From NCBI GenBank assembly GCA_035297145.1, contig DATGZN010000097.1:1-64000 (forward strand): a stretch of DNA of 64,000 nucleotides, written 5' to 3'. The translations under genes and the position numbers were made by a program. The stretch comes from QHXW01 sp035297145. GTDB lineage: Bacteria > Acidobacteriota > Terriglobia > Bryobacterales > Bryobacteraceae. Positions 43,712 to 53,659 of this stretch are shown piece by piece. The notes below the pieces were generated by a model. That model saw nothing but the letters and a program-made list of their open reading frames with translations. It ran no database searches and was not told the origin of the DNA. Each line of letters begins with the position of its first letter. Positions within the stretch are counted from its first letter, which is position 1.

Positions 43712-44230
43712 ATGCGAAGTTTTCTCTGTTTACTGGTGTGTGCCACCAGCCTGCTCGCCTCAGGCGAGCTTTCCGGCCGCCGTGCTCCCGGCTTTTCTTT
43801 GCCGGATATGAATCTGAAACAATACGATCTGGCGGACTATCGGGGCAAGATTGTGTTGATTGAGTTCATGAAGACGGACTGCCCACACTGCGAACGGTTC
43901 GCCGCGATTATCGAGGACGTGACCGCGAAGTACCACGGCCAGGTCGAAGTGCTGTCGGTGGTCAACTGGGGTGACAACACGGCCACGGTGAAGAAGTACG
44001 TCGAGGAGAAGAAGATTACGGTCCCGGTGCTGTTTGATTGCGGACAGATGGCCTCATCCTATTTCCAGGCAACGCCGCAGAACCCGAGCTTCAACGTGCC
44101 CCACGTGTTCATCATCGATGCGCGGGGAATGATCCAAAACGACTACGCGTACTCGCCGCTGACCAAGGGCATTTTCGAGGGCCGCGACCTGTTCACGGAA
44201 CTGGACCGCATGCTCGCCAAATCCAAGTAG
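43712..44230 (+). CDS. Secreted thioredoxin-like (TlpA/redoxin) protein
   Basis: 172 residues. A signal peptide (about 1-18, LLVCATSLLASG) precedes a redoxin fold: APGFSLPDMNLKQYDLADYRGKIVLIEFMKTDCPHCERF with the CPHC active site, VEVLSVVNWGDN, VPVLFDCGQMASSYF and PHVFIIDARGMI. It should act in thiol-disulfide exchange outside the cytoplasm, perhaps in cytochrome maturation or stress defence. No heme-maturation genes are adjacent. Confidence 0.9.
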   Translation: MRSFLCLLVCATSLLASGELSGRRAPGFSLPDMNLKQYDLADYRGKIVLIEFMKTDCPHCERFAAIIEDVTAKYHGQVEVLSVVNWGDNTATVKKYVEEKKITVPVLFDCGQMASSYFQATPQNPSFNVPHVFIIDARGMIQNDYAYSPLTKGIFEGRDLFTELDRMLAKSK

Positions 44231-44322
44231 GCGATGGTATATGCACGCCGCCACTCTTGACTTTGGTTCTTTCGGCAGGTTATTGTAGCGATTCGACTTG
44301 GCCACGCTAGGCCAGCTCAAAT

Positions 44323-44763
44323 ATGGGAAAGAACACTGGCGGTGAAGCCGAGACGGTGGACCAGTTTCTGGATTCGACACTGGAAAGCGTGGACAGTGCC
44401 GAAAATCTCGTACTCGATGTCGCCCAGAAGGCCGGTTTCCCGGAAGAAGATTTGCACAAGATTGGGATGGCGGTGCGCGAATCCATGGTGAATGCCGTGG
44501 TTCACGGGAATCAGTACAGCGCGCACAAGAAGGTTCATGTGTCGGTGTCGAAAGGCGCCGACCGTCTGACGGTGACGATCGCGGATCAAGGCAAGGGGTT
44601 CGATATGGAGAAGGTGCCGGATCCGCTGGCGGAGAACAATCTTCTTCGCTTCTCCGGCCGTGGGATGTTCCTCATCCGCGCATTCATGGATGAGCTGCAG
44701 GTGCGCCGGCTGAGCCCGCTCGGCACTGAGGTTACGCTGGTCAAGTATCTCGGCTCGAAGTAG
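44323..44763 (+). CDS. Anti-sigma factor / serine-protein kinase, RsbW-like
   Basis: 146 residues of GHKL ATPase fold: N box ESMVNAVVHGNQYS, G1 DQGKGFD, G2 GRGMFLIRAFMD. RsbW proteins bind a sigma factor or partner and phosphorylate an STAS-domain antagonist. The STAS gene lies 33 nt downstream, completing the switch. No sigma factor or PP2C phosphatase gene is adjacent. Confidence 0.9.
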   Translation: MGKNTGGEAETVDQFLDSTLESVDSAENLVLDVAQKAGFPEEDLHKIGMAVRESMVNAVVHGNQYSAHKKVHVSVSKGADRLTVTIADQGKGFDMEKVPDPLAENNLLRFSGRGMFLIRAFMDELQVRRLSPLGTEVTLVKYLGSK

Positions 44764-44796
44764 ACTGCACAGGTTCTGATTAGGAGGTCGACGGAA

Positions 44797-45141
44797 GTGA
44801 GCGTTAAGTTAAGTTCGCGTCAGGTGGGAGATGTGACGGTCCTGGATGTGGCGGGGCGGATCACGCTGGGTGAGGGATCGAGTGCGCTGCGCGATACGCT
44901 GCGCGACCTGGTGAGCAAGGGCCAAAAGAAGATCCTGCTCAACCTCGGGGAAGTCTCCTATATTGACAGCTCGGGTATCGGCGAGCTGGTTTCTGGATTC
45001 ACCACGGTCGCCAATCACGGCGGCCAGTTGAAGTTGTTGGGGCTGACCAAGAGGGTCAAAGACCTCCTGCAAATCACCAAACTGTACACGGTTTTCGACG
45101 TGCACGACGACGAGGCGAGCGCGGTCCGGAGCTTCGCGTAA
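44797..45141 (+). CDS. STAS-domain anti-sigma factor antagonist, RsbV-like
   Basis: 114 residues from a GTG at 44797, with a strong AGGAGG box about 10 nt upstream. The STAS fold shows VTVLDVAGRITLGEGSSALRDTL, KKILLNLGEVSYIDSSGIGELV with the phosphorylatable serine pair, and GGQLKLLGLTKRVKDLLQITKLYTVFDVH. It is the substrate and antagonist of the upstream RsbW-like kinase in a partner-switch. Confidence 0.93.
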   Translation: MSVKLSSRQVGDVTVLDVAGRITLGEGSSALRDTLRDLVSKGQKKILLNLGEVSYIDSSGIGELVSGFTTVANHGGQLKLLGLTKRVKDLLQITKLYTVFDVHDDEASAVRSFA

Positions 45142-45329
45142 AGACGATTTTCGGAGCAAGACCAGTTCCCGAGGCGGCGTTAGCTGTACGCGTTTGGGGC
45201 CGATCGCTTGTGAGATGAGCTGTTCGCAACACCTATCGGCAAACACTGGGCGACTCGTCGGGAGCAATCACCGAGGCAACTGCCCAAGGTCCGGATCGTC
45301 GACCGCTCGTCTAGTATCGGACCTGCTAC

Positions 45330-45794
45330 TCACCGATGAACGGCGAGACAGCGCGCTGATTCCGTGCGCCAACTGGCAAGTTTTATCAGCGTGAGGTAAG
45401 GTGCCGTTCTAAGGGGCGCCATTTGCATAGACGAGCCCCCAAACATCAACCGCGCTTGGCGTGATGCCATCGAATGGCAGGCCGTTCCAAACGGTACGCT
45501 CCGCGGAATTTGGACGTTCGCCACGTTGCAGGATTTGCCAAGCTGCATTGTCGCGCGCGTATTCTCATCGTATTTCGGCCAAGCGAGACTTGGTTGGCTG
45601 GGGTCGCCAGTTCGCGCGAAGTTAATCCACGCCTGCTGCACCTGCTTCATCACAGCGCGCCGGTAAGGATCCCTACCTGTGAATACGATGACATCCAGGT
45701 CGTCAATCACGCCGAACACGAACGGAACCTCCAACCCATGAGCAGAATCGAACCGTTTGTACCCCGACGTCGAGCGGTAGGTGAATCGATACAT
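45330..45794 (-). pseudogene. C-terminal fragment of a type-B carboxylesterase
   Basis: Reads YMYRFTYRSTSGYKRFDSAHGLEVPFVFGV with the catalytic-His region AHGLEVPFVF, then MKQVQQAWINFARTGDPS, LAWPKYDENTRATMQL, all typical of the last about 110 residues of carboxylesterase/lipase family proteins. The same frame extends upstream as SCHANRRQTH but meets a stop about 15 codons before the ATG, and no catalytic-serine (GESAG) part is nearby. The last about 50 residues lose family character. I treat it as a decayed 3' remnant. Confidence 0.75.
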
Positions 45795-45884
45795 ATAATG
45801 CGTCTGCCTTCGATTCGCGTGGCAGAGTCAAACAGCCGCCGGCGACCAACCTAATCCGGCTTCGAAACGCGCCTTTTGCATTTC

Positions 45885-48605
45885 CTACCAGCCGTACGAG
45901 AGAAATGGCTGGATGCGCGAGTTATGGTAATCGAGCCGCTCCGCGTACCGAACACCCGCCTGGAAGGTGGGCGAAAAATGGTACACGTTGAAGTCGAAGA
46001 CAGTTTCGACGCCTGTTGAGCGGTAGAGCCGCTCCGCCACTCTCCCGTAGTCGTAAAACGTGTTGGCGGAGATCCTCTTTATATAAAGGATCTGGCCCAT
46101 CGCCCAGTCAGGATAGAAAAGCGGAAGCCCGTAGTTGGCGGAAAGCTTTGTCAAATTCGAGCCCACCACCGCGGTATAGCCTCGCGGAAACAGGATCTGG
46201 CTGGAGTAAAAGTAATTCCCCACCTGGTGTTCATAACCGCTCTCGAGGATGATCTTATGGTGGCGCAGCAAGCCCGGCAGCGCGAAGTGTCCGTCGGCGG
46301 AGAGGAAGTTACCGCGGTAATGGTCCTGTTCGAGCGTGTGGTTGTAAGTCAGATTCAGCATCTGGCCCCAGGGAGGCGCGAGGTCCCGGGCGCTGAATTG
46401 TCGCGCGTGGTAGAGTCCAAAATTCCACGAAAGCGGCACCAGACCTCCGCCCTGCCGGTCAATGGATTGCACGTTTGTGCCGACGCTAAGGAACGTGTCG
46501 GTGTACCCACGGGAGAGATTCAGCGGGATGTGAAATCCGGCGGAAGCGGTTCGCTCGCTGAAGTTGTCGATTTGATTCACGAATTGCAGCCTGCGTTCGC
46601 GATCACTGAAGCCGAAATCGAGTACCGGATAGAAGCCGCTATAACTAACGCCAGTCGTAAATCCGGGTGCGCGCTCATTGGTGTTGTAGATGAACGAGGC
46701 GTTTGAGCTGACTAGCCCCATCTTGTCGTTCGAGATCACGCCGTAGCCGACTTCCGGTGGAAACCACGTTGGGCCCCAGGAATGAACGTCGAACAGGTGG
46801 GAGGAAGGATGGTAAGGCGCAATCGGGTATGAAGTGGCCGGGATCTCCGCGCTGTAATCGTGAGAGGTTCCAAGGTATCCGAGGCTGGAACTAGCGGCTG
46901 GAGTGACGGGCGTCCAAGCCGCCGGGTCGAGCGGCAGTTCGGCCAAGTTGTAACCGGTGGTTGAGAAGTCGCTGTATAAAAGCTTCGTGCCGTCGGGTGA
47001 GATGCTGGGGAAATCGGCGCCGAACTTGGAGGAAGTCACGCGGTAGCGGCGCCCGCTCGAAATCTCCACGGCGTAGATATTCACAACTCCGTTACCGGAA
47101 GATTTGTACAGCACGTAATTCCGAAAGAAGGCCGGGTTGGCCAGTTCCTCGTTACTGTGCGGAATCACGTCCGTGAAGGTTCCGGATTCCAGAGCTAACA
47201 CCGTCAGCGCGCGGCCGGCAGGGCTATGCGTCACCATGGCCAGGCGGCGCCCGTCTTCGGACCAGGCGGGCGAATAGATCATGTCGTTATCGGGCGACGG
47301 CAAGCGCCGCAGCGGGCTGCCTTTGTCAGCGTCCAGAACGAACAGCGAGCACACTCGCGTTGGAAGAAACTCCACCACTGCCACGCGTTTCCCATCGGGA
47401 GACAGCACCGGATTCATGAAGCGCGTCTTGTGCGTCAGCTTCCGCGTGCGGCCCGTTGCCAAATCGCGAATTACGATCTCGGAGTAGCCACGCAGCCAGC
47501 GTGGATCGGGCACGAACTCGTCCCACACCATGCGGCCTGCCACGACAGAGGTTCGATTCGTTCCAGCCACCGAGGGAGCCGCGCGAAAAAGCCGCTGCTC
47601 AGTGCCGTCCGGACTCACGCGCACTACTTCCACGGGAAATGTGTCCTGCCCGATTTTCTGCGCCAGCACGCTGCCATCAGCTTCGTAGACCGGCTGGTAA
47701 TAACCGGTAACCGAGCTTTTGACGGTGCTGTTGAGGATGTGCGGCTGGCTGACCTCCGCGGGCTCGGTTTTCGATTTCCATAGCTCGCCCAACTCCGAGA
47801 TTGTGTCGTGATAGTTGGTGCTCGCGGTGCGGCCAGTCTCCTTTTTCATAGCCAGCGTTAGCGCGAAGGGATTCCAAGACTGGCGCGCGGTGTCCGTCAT
47901 GATCCGGTTCCAGGCGTCCGATCCGGAGGTGCGATCCACGTGACTCACCAGGAAGGCGCCGAGTTCATCCTGACTCGGCACCAGATCGCGATAAGAACCG
48001 TGCATCGCCTTCATATAGGAGTAGTGCTGGTCCGACAGCAGCAGGGCGCGCTCGACCTGTTCGGAGGAAGCGAACTGCCCGATGCCGCCACGCAGGGTCG
48101 AGGTTTCCGCTACGCGGGCGTCGCCAGCCGCCCACCAATCGGGAAGCGTGACCGCCATCGTGCTGGCGAGGCCAGCTTCGCCGAACACAATGTACGCGAG
48201 CTTGCCAAAGCCGTGGTTCATCTTGGCGATCTGCACAAGCTGGCGAGTCTCATTCGCGGTGAGTGTGTTGATCCAGTCGTTGGCGCCCCAGAATCCCTGA
48301 GCCGGCATCATGTTGAAGGTAGCCAGGCGGGGGAAAAGGGAAACGGAACCGCCGGAGTAGCGCGTGACATCTTGATTCGGAAGCAAAACTGTAGTGTGCC
48401 GGGGAAGAGAAGCGCCGAGCGTGCGGGTGAGCGGAGCGTAAAGTGTTTCCAGAGCATTGGCCGCCCGCTCGGCATCGCGCTCGATCTCCTGCGGAAAAAT
48501 CACTTCAAAGTGCGGCGTTACGATTTTGCGCCATTGCGTCTCCGGTGGATACTGCGCCGACAGAGAAAGGGCTAGACACACTTGTAACAAAAAGACGCGA
48601 CGCAT
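45885..48605 (-). CDS. Large outer-membrane protein: inactive protease-like head, PD40 propeller, beta-barrel
   Basis: 906 residues from the ATG at 48605. A signal peptide (about 1-18, ending SLSAQ) is followed by a peptidase-MA-like region (about 20-280). There the place expected for HExxH reads NETRQ, so zinc catalysis is unlikely. A PD40/TolB-type propeller follows (about 300-580, with SPDGTEQRLF, SPDGKRVAVVEF, SEDGRRLAMVTH, SPDGTKLLYSDF). The last about 300 residues alternate polar and aromatic residues and end in Trp, as in outer-membrane beta-barrels. The domain order fits a surface-associated protein with internal binding modules. Function is unknown. Confidence 0.85.
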   Translation of the reverse strand: MRRVFLLQVCLALSLSAQYPPETQWRKIVTPHFEVIFPQEIERDAERAANALETLYAPLTRTLGASLPRHTTVLLPNQDVTRYSGGSVSLFPRLATFNMMPAQGFWGANDWINTLTANETRQLVQIAKMNHGFGKLAYIVFGEAGLASTMAVTLPDWWAAGDARVAETSTLRGGIGQFASSEQVERALLLSDQHYSYMKAMHGSYRDLVPSQDELGAFLVSHVDRTSGSDAWNRIMTDTARQSWNPFALTLAMKKETGRTASTNYHDTISELGELWKSKTEPAEVSQPHILNSTVKSSVTGYYQPVYEADGSVLAQKIGQDTFPVEVVRVSPDGTEQRLFRAAPSVAGTNRTSVVAGRMVWDEFVPDPRWLRGYSEIVIRDLATGRTRKLTHKTRFMNPVLSPDGKRVAVVEFLPTRVCSLFVLDADKGSPLRRLPSPDNDMIYSPAWSEDGRRLAMVTHSPAGRALTVLALESGTFTDVIPHSNEELANPAFFRNYVLYKSSGNGVVNIYAVEISSGRRYRVTSSKFGADFPSISPDGTKLLYSDFSTTGYNLAELPLDPAAWTPVTPAASSSLGYLGTSHDYSAEIPATSYPIAPYHPSSHLFDVHSWGPTWFPPEVGYGVISNDKMGLVSSNASFIYNTNERAPGFTTGVSYSGFYPVLDFGFSDRERRLQFVNQIDNFSERTASAGFHIPLNLSRGYTDTFLSVGTNVQSIDRQGGGLVPLSWNFGLYHARQFSARDLAPPWGQMLNLTYNHTLEQDHYRGNFLSADGHFALPGLLRHHKIILESGYEHQVGNYFYSSQILFPRGYTAVVGSNLTKLSANYGLPLFYPDWAMGQILYIKRISANTFYDYGRVAERLYRSTGVETVFDFNVYHFSPTFQAGVRYAERLDYHNSRIQPFLSYGW

Positions 48606-48878
48606 GAACAAGGCTACCCCTTAAAGAGCACCTTTACCCCCGAGACGGCGGTGCGGGTAGTGTTGTTCATCTAAGGTATTTTTCATCTACTTCCACTCGT
48701 GCGGTGCGCAGGGCAGGGAATCTTCGTGTCACGATTTAGCACACGTGAGTTCAAAGCACTACAGTGAGGTTGGGGGTTCACCTTCTCTGGGAATTCGAGG
48801 ATGTCGGATTAGAAACATATGCAGAAAGCTCTCAAGTTAGCTCCCGGGTTGACGATATGCAAGATGAAGGAGATCCAG

Positions 48879-49145
48879 ATGATCACTGCTGTATCGAACG
48901 CGACGGCGAGTCAGCCTGTCGCTCAGCCCACGAGCACGCCGTCTGCAAAACCGGCTGCGCCGAAGCCAACGTCTACCAGCAACCCGGACTCCGTTCAGAT
49001 AAGCCAGCTTGGCCAAACCATAGCGGCCGCTGTGCAGGAGGATAGGGAGACTCCCGCTCAAACCGCCCAAGAAGCCAACAGTGGCGATTCTCAGGCAGAG
49101 AGGTTTCTCGCAAGAGAGGTTGCCGCAAAACCGGTGGCTAAGTAA
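48879..49145 (+). CDS. Small Ala/Pro/Ser/Thr/Gln-rich protein
   Basis: 88 residues from the ATG at 48879, preceded by AAGGAG about 8 nt upstream. The first 40 residues are low-complexity (ASQPVAQPTSTPSAKPAAPKPT). The rest (PDSVQISQLGQTIAAAVQEDRETPAQTAQEANSGDSQAERFLAREVA) could form helices and loosely resembles small FlgM-like or secreted helper proteins. No assignment is possible. The good ribosome binding site is the main evidence. Confidence 0.6.
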   Translation: MITAVSNATASQPVAQPTSTPSAKPAAPKPTSTSNPDSVQISQLGQTIAAAVQEDRETPAQTAQEANSGDSQAERFLAREVAAKPVAK

Positions 49146-49378
49146 CTCACAGGCAGCAGGCATTTTGGATGCGCGATTTCTTGTCAAGCTGGACTACTGC
49201 CCGGAACGCCGACGTCATCACCCGGATACCGCAAACCCCAACTGGCCGCCACGGGCATAGGTTCCGGAGAGCCTCGATCATATCCCAAGCGACGCGGGCA
49301 CTTCTCTAAAGATAACGAGGGCTAACGGTCGGCGCCACTGGCTTTCTGCCGTCGTTAACCGCGGACCGCTTGTGCCAC

Positions 49379-51859
49379 TTAGGGAATTTCACAAGGATCA
49401 ACGTGCCAGATCTGGGATGCGTACTCCCGGATGGTGCGGTCCGAAGAAAATCTCCCGGCGCGCGCTACATTGAGAATGGTCTTCCTGACCCACCCGTCCG
49501 GATCTCTGTATGCCGCGTCGACCTTGTCCTGCGTTTGGATGTATTCCCGAAGATCGGCTAATAGCATGTAGTGGTCGCCACCGGCCAACAGCGACTGCGT
49601 GATCGGGCGAAAGATTCCGGGCTCCAACATGCTGAAAAAATCGCGTTCAATGAACTCCAAAACCTGCCGGATTTCTTCATCGCTGTAGTAGATCGCCCAC
49701 GGGTCGTAACTGGGCCGGCGGCTCTCCACATCAGCCGCAGTCAGGCCGAAAATGAAGATATTCTCATGGCCAACCTCCTCCAGAATTTCCATGTTGGCTC
49801 CATCCAGCGTCCCAATCGTTAATGCCCCATTGAGCTGCAACTTCATGTTGCCCGTCCCGGATGCCTCAGTGCCGGCCAACGAAATCTGCTCGCTGAGATC
49901 CCCAGCCGGAATGATTCTCTCCGCTACCGATACGCTGTAATTCGGCAGGAACACGACCTTCAGTTTGTCGCAGACCTGCGGATCTCGATTGATGACCTCC
50001 GCTACCTGATGTATTAGCTTGATGATGAGCTTCGCCATCGAATAGCCGGGCGCCGCCTTGGCACTAATGATGAACGTGCGCGGCGCGATGTTCAGCCCGG
50101 GATCTCTTTTGAGGCGATTGTAGAGTGAAATGATGTAGAGTAATAGCATCAGTTGGCGCTTGTATTCATGCAATCGCTTCACCTGCACGTCAAACAGCGA
50201 CTCGGGCGAAACTCGAATCCCTACCTCGTGCTCGATGTAGGCAGCCAGCAACCGTTTATTATGCGATTTGACGGCCCGGAACCGCTGGCAGAAACCGTTG
50301 TCGTCAACGAACGGCTCGAGTTTTCGTAGCTGGTCCAGATCCGTGATCCATCGGTCTCCGATTGCGTCCGTGATCAGCCGCGCCAAGCCTGGATTGGCAT
50401 TGAGAAGCCAGCGTCGCGGAGTGATCCCGTTGGTCTTGTTGTTGAACTTGGCGGGCCAGTATTCGGCAAAATCCCGCAGAACCTTACTCCTCAGAAGCTC
50501 GCTATGCAGCTTGGCGACACCGTTAACGGAGCAGGATCCCACGATCGCCAGATGGGCCATCCGAATATGTTTCTGATCGCCCTCCTCAATAATGCTCATC
50601 CGGCGCATGCGGTCGACATCGAGCGGATAGCGGGAGGCGATGTCTCGCATGAACTTGGCATTGATCTCGTAGATAATCTGCAGGTGCCGTGGCAACAGTC
50701 TTTCCAGTATGTCGACGGGCCACTTCTCCAATGCTTCGGGGAGGATGGTGTGGTTGGTGTAACCGGTTGCGGCGGTCGTGATGTCCCACGATTGGTCCCA
50801 TCCCAAACCTTCGTGATCGATCAGCAACCGCATCAGCTCGGGGATGACCAGCGAAGGATGGGTATCGTTCAACTGCATGAAGACCTTGTCGGGGAAAACG
50901 TCCCACGCATTGCCGTCGGATTTGAACCGTCGAAGAATATCCTGAAGGGTGCAGGAAACGAAGAAGTATTGTTGCTTCAAACGAAGTTCCTTGCCTTCAA
51001 ACACGTTATCGTTGGGGTAGAGAACCTTCGTCAGATTTTCTGCCAGGACCTTGTTGGCCACAGCATCCACGTATTCGCCACGGTTGAAGTCATCCAGATC
51101 GAACTCCTCAGCCGCCTTGGCTGACCAGAGTCTGAGAGTGTTTACCGTGTTGCCGCCGTAGCCCACCACGGGGAGGTCATATGGCATGCCGACGACGGTT
51201 TTCGCATCCAGCCAGCGCCATTCTTTGCCGTTCGATCCGGTCAGGGTCTCCACCCTGCCTTCAAACTGCACCGGGAAGGAAAACTCGGGATGGGCGATCT
51301 CCCACGGATACCCGAGCTTGAGCCATTCGTCGGGTTGCTCCACCTGATAGCCATTCACGATTTTCTGCTTGAAGATCCCGAAGTCGTAACGGAGGCCATA
51401 GCCGACCGCCGGAAGGTTCAAGGTTGCGAGGGAGTCGAGGAAACATGCGGCAAGACGGCCTAGCCCACCGTTGCCGAGGCCCGCATCGACTTCGTAGTCC
51501 CTAAAGTTTTCCCAATCAAGCCCCACATCCGACATGGCTTTGCGGCAGCTATCTTCCAAATTCAAGTTGATGACATTGTTTCCCAGCAGCCGGCCAATCA
51601 GGAACTCCAGCGACAGATAGTAGAGTCTTTTCACATTCTTCTTGTGATGCGTCTGCTGAGTAGCGATCCAGCGCTCAATCAAACGATCTCGCACCGCCAA
51701 AGCCAACGCGTAGTACCGGTCGCGGTCGGTCGCGGTATAGCGGTCCTTGGCCAGAGTTCGGCGCAGGTGGTGCTCGAAATCTTGCTTCAGGCCCTCGGCC
51801 GACATCTGGGCATCACCATTCGTGCGCGGCTCGGCGCCAAATGGAGCGTGTGTTGTCAT
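49379..51859 (-). CDS. glgP: Glycogen/starch phosphorylase
   Basis: 826 residues from the ATG at 51859; the open frame upstream is not phosphorylase-like. It removes glucose-1-phosphate from alpha-1,4-glucan ends. Conserved landmarks are VKRLYYLSLEFLIGRLLGNN, DAGLGNGGLGRLAACFLDS, NDTHPSLVIPELMRLL, NKTNGITPRRWL, VKRLHEYKRQLML and the PLP-binding EASGTGNMKLQLNGALTIGTLDGAN with the Schiff-base lysine. Length is normal for the bacterial enzyme. No other glycogen genes are in the window. Confidence 0.97.
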   Translation of the reverse strand: MTTHAPFGAEPRTNGDAQMSAEGLKQDFEHHLRRTLAKDRYTATDRDRYYALALAVRDRLIERWIATQQTHHKKNVKRLYYLSLEFLIGRLLGNNVINLNLEDSCRKAMSDVGLDWENFRDYEVDAGLGNGGLGRLAACFLDSLATLNLPAVGYGLRYDFGIFKQKIVNGYQVEQPDEWLKLGYPWEIAHPEFSFPVQFEGRVETLTGSNGKEWRWLDAKTVVGMPYDLPVVGYGGNTVNTLRLWSAKAAEEFDLDDFNRGEYVDAVANKVLAENLTKVLYPNDNVFEGKELRLKQQYFFVSCTLQDILRRFKSDGNAWDVFPDKVFMQLNDTHPSLVIPELMRLLIDHEGLGWDQSWDITTAATGYTNHTILPEALEKWPVDILERLLPRHLQIIYEINAKFMRDIASRYPLDVDRMRRMSIIEEGDQKHIRMAHLAIVGSCSVNGVAKLHSELLRSKVLRDFAEYWPAKFNNKTNGITPRRWLLNANPGLARLITDAIGDRWITDLDQLRKLEPFVDDNGFCQRFRAVKSHNKRLLAAYIEHEVGIRVSPESLFDVQVKRLHEYKRQLMLLLYIISLYNRLKRDPGLNIAPRTFIISAKAAPGYSMAKLIIKLIHQVAEVINRDPQVCDKLKVVFLPNYSVSVAERIIPAGDLSEQISLAGTEASGTGNMKLQLNGALTIGTLDGANMEILEEVGHENIFIFGLTAADVESRRPSYDPWAIYYSDEEIRQVLEFIERDFFSMLEPGIFRPITQSLLAGGDHYMLLADLREYIQTQDKVDAAYRDPDGWVRKTILNVARAGRFSSDRTIREYASQIWHVDPCEIP

Positions 51860-52105
51860 TCTTGTTCCGTGTCCTTCCCGAACACTCGTACAATCGGCTG
51901 AAACAAAGGCCAACCTTAGGCTAAATCTCTGAAAACAATACCTGCTGCCCAATCCTCAACAGGGCTCCGGCCTCGTCTTGAGGCTGCGCCGCAAGCTATA
52001 GGTATAGAGAACCTTTTATCTGTTAACAAGAATGTCTTTGGTTAAGATTGGGCCAAGTGGGAAGTCGCCGGGCAGCATGCGCGGTCACGTCTGCGCGATC
52101 TCAGT

Positions 52106-52390
52106 TTAGTTCTTGGCCCGAGTCGCTTGTTCCAGCGCCTGCTCCAGGCCTCGCCTGGAGAATCCGTAGGGTCCCGGCGCGGTTTTGAAGGCTACGCGGC
52201 CGTCGGTTCCGATCAGGTACAGGCGGTCCGGCCAGCCGGTGTAGGCGCGTTCGGTTTTGTTTTCGATCCCATTCAGTATCGCGGGGATGTGAATTCCCAG
52301 GTTGCGGACGCACGCTGACGCGGTCGTGGTGCGTTCTCCATAGGAGCGCGCCGAGGCGAACTGCACGCCATCGCGCACTGGATGTAGCCG
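52106..52390 (-). pseudogene. 5'-truncated copy of the deiodinase-like gene
   Basis: From about PVRDGVQFASARSYGERTTT to the stop, the frame is nearly identical to the last about 90 residues of the gene at 54232 (NLGIHIPAILNGIENKTERA, GWPDRLYLIGTDGRVAFKTA, PGPYGF). Upstream of VRDG the similarity stops abruptly, and no GSYT-TGA-PPF region is present. An open frame begins at 52432 with unrelated residues, so a short product is possible but it would lack the active site. Confidence 0.85.
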
Positions 52391-52593
52391 GGCTCGCAAG
52401 CTATCCAAGAACGTTAAATTCCGGCCCCCCAATACTGCGCTTACATAGGAAAGGGCAGACCCACTTGTAACCGCCAGGGACGTCGCATGGGCAACTAAGA
52501 GTTATAATTACGTTGCTGCGTAACCGCCGGGTGTGACCGTCTGTCGGACACTCGTGCAAGAACAGTGAATCGGCGTATCGGTCGGCAGAATCA

Positions 52594-53619
52594 ATGGATG
52601 GGTTGATGCGGAATTGCAGCGCATATTGTTCGGCTGCTCTGCTGTTCACTTCTCTGTATGCCTCCGACTGTGCTGCCCAGGTGCGACGTCCGGACGGCCA
52701 CCTGTTTCCGATCGTTAAGGGCGGGAAGGGTGGTTACATCGACAACTCCGGCAAAGTTGCGATTTCACCCCAGTTCGATCTGGCGCTCGATTTCTCCGAC
52801 GGTCTTGCTGCCGTATGGCTGGGTAAGCGGTGCGGCTATATTGATCAGTCCGGAACGATTGCGATCCCCTCGCGATTTTCGGATGCACGCGAGTTTTCCT
52901 CGGGAGTGGCTCCGGTGATGGTCGATTCCAGGTGGGGATACGTCGATACCTTCGGGCACGAGGTCATCCCACCCCAATTCGCCGCGGCTTCAAAGTTTTC
53001 TGAAGGCGTTGCTGTCGTCCTCAATGACGGGAAGCGATTCTACATCGACAAAACCGGATCCAAGACCCTCCCTGAAGACTTTACTAACGCCGGAATCTTT
53101 GCGGACGGCCGCGCGCGCGTGCAAGCCGAGGATGCCAGCAAATGGGCGTATATTGACCATTCTGGAAAGGTCGTTATCCCACCCACGTTCGATGATGCGG
53201 ATGATTTCTCTGAAGGACTGGCCGCTGTGATGATCGGCGGGAAGGGAGGCTTCATCGATGTCTCCGGCAAGCCCGCCATCGCTCCGCAGTTTGCGGCCAC
53301 CGGCAGTTTTTCCGATGGCCTGGCCGCGGTGAAGGTGCTAGGGAAATGGGGCTATATCGATTCGAAAGGAAATGTGCGGATCGCGCCGCGGTTTCATAGC
53401 TCGGAGTTCGAAGCGCCGGCGCTTGCGTTCTCTGAGGGCTTAGCAGCGGTTGTGGTTGGCGGTAGATGGTGTTTCATTGACAAAACGGGAAAACAAGTAA
53501 TCGGTCCAAGGTTTGATCAAGCGGCGCCTTTTTCCCATGGTTTGGCCCGAGTCAAAGTTGGCCGGAGGGTGGGATATGTGGACCACGCTGGCCGGTATGT
53601 GTGGGCTCCCTCAGAGTGA
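52594..53619 (+). CDS. Secreted WG-repeat protein
   Basis: 341 residues; an ATG at 52606 is an alternative start. A signal peptide (about 1-28, ending CAAQ) precedes about seven WG/WxxG-type repeats of about 40 residues, each like GGYIDNSGKVAISPQFDLALDFSDGLAAV, with variants K/R-W/C/F-GYID. The repeats probably form beta-rich modules that bind other proteins or the surface. The function of WG repeats is generally unknown. It lies 40 nt ahead of a small putative amidase on the same strand. Confidence 0.88.
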   Translation: MDGLMRNCSAYCSAALLFTSLYASDCAAQVRRPDGHLFPIVKGGKGGYIDNSGKVAISPQFDLALDFSDGLAAVWLGKRCGYIDQSGTIAIPSRFSDAREFSSGVAPVMVDSRWGYVDTFGHEVIPPQFAAASKFSEGVAVVLNDGKRFYIDKTGSKTLPEDFTNAGIFADGRARVQAEDASKWAYIDHSGKVVIPPTFDDADDFSEGLAAVMIGGKGGFIDVSGKPAIAPQFAATGSFSDGLAAVKVLGKWGYIDSKGNVRIAPRFHSSEFEAPALAFSEGLAAVVVGGRWCFIDKTGKQVIGPRFDQAAPFSHGLARVKVGRRVGYVDHAGRYVWAPSE

Positions 53620-53659
53620 CCACGCGCTATGCCGGCCTGCAGACGAGGAGCCTATACAT

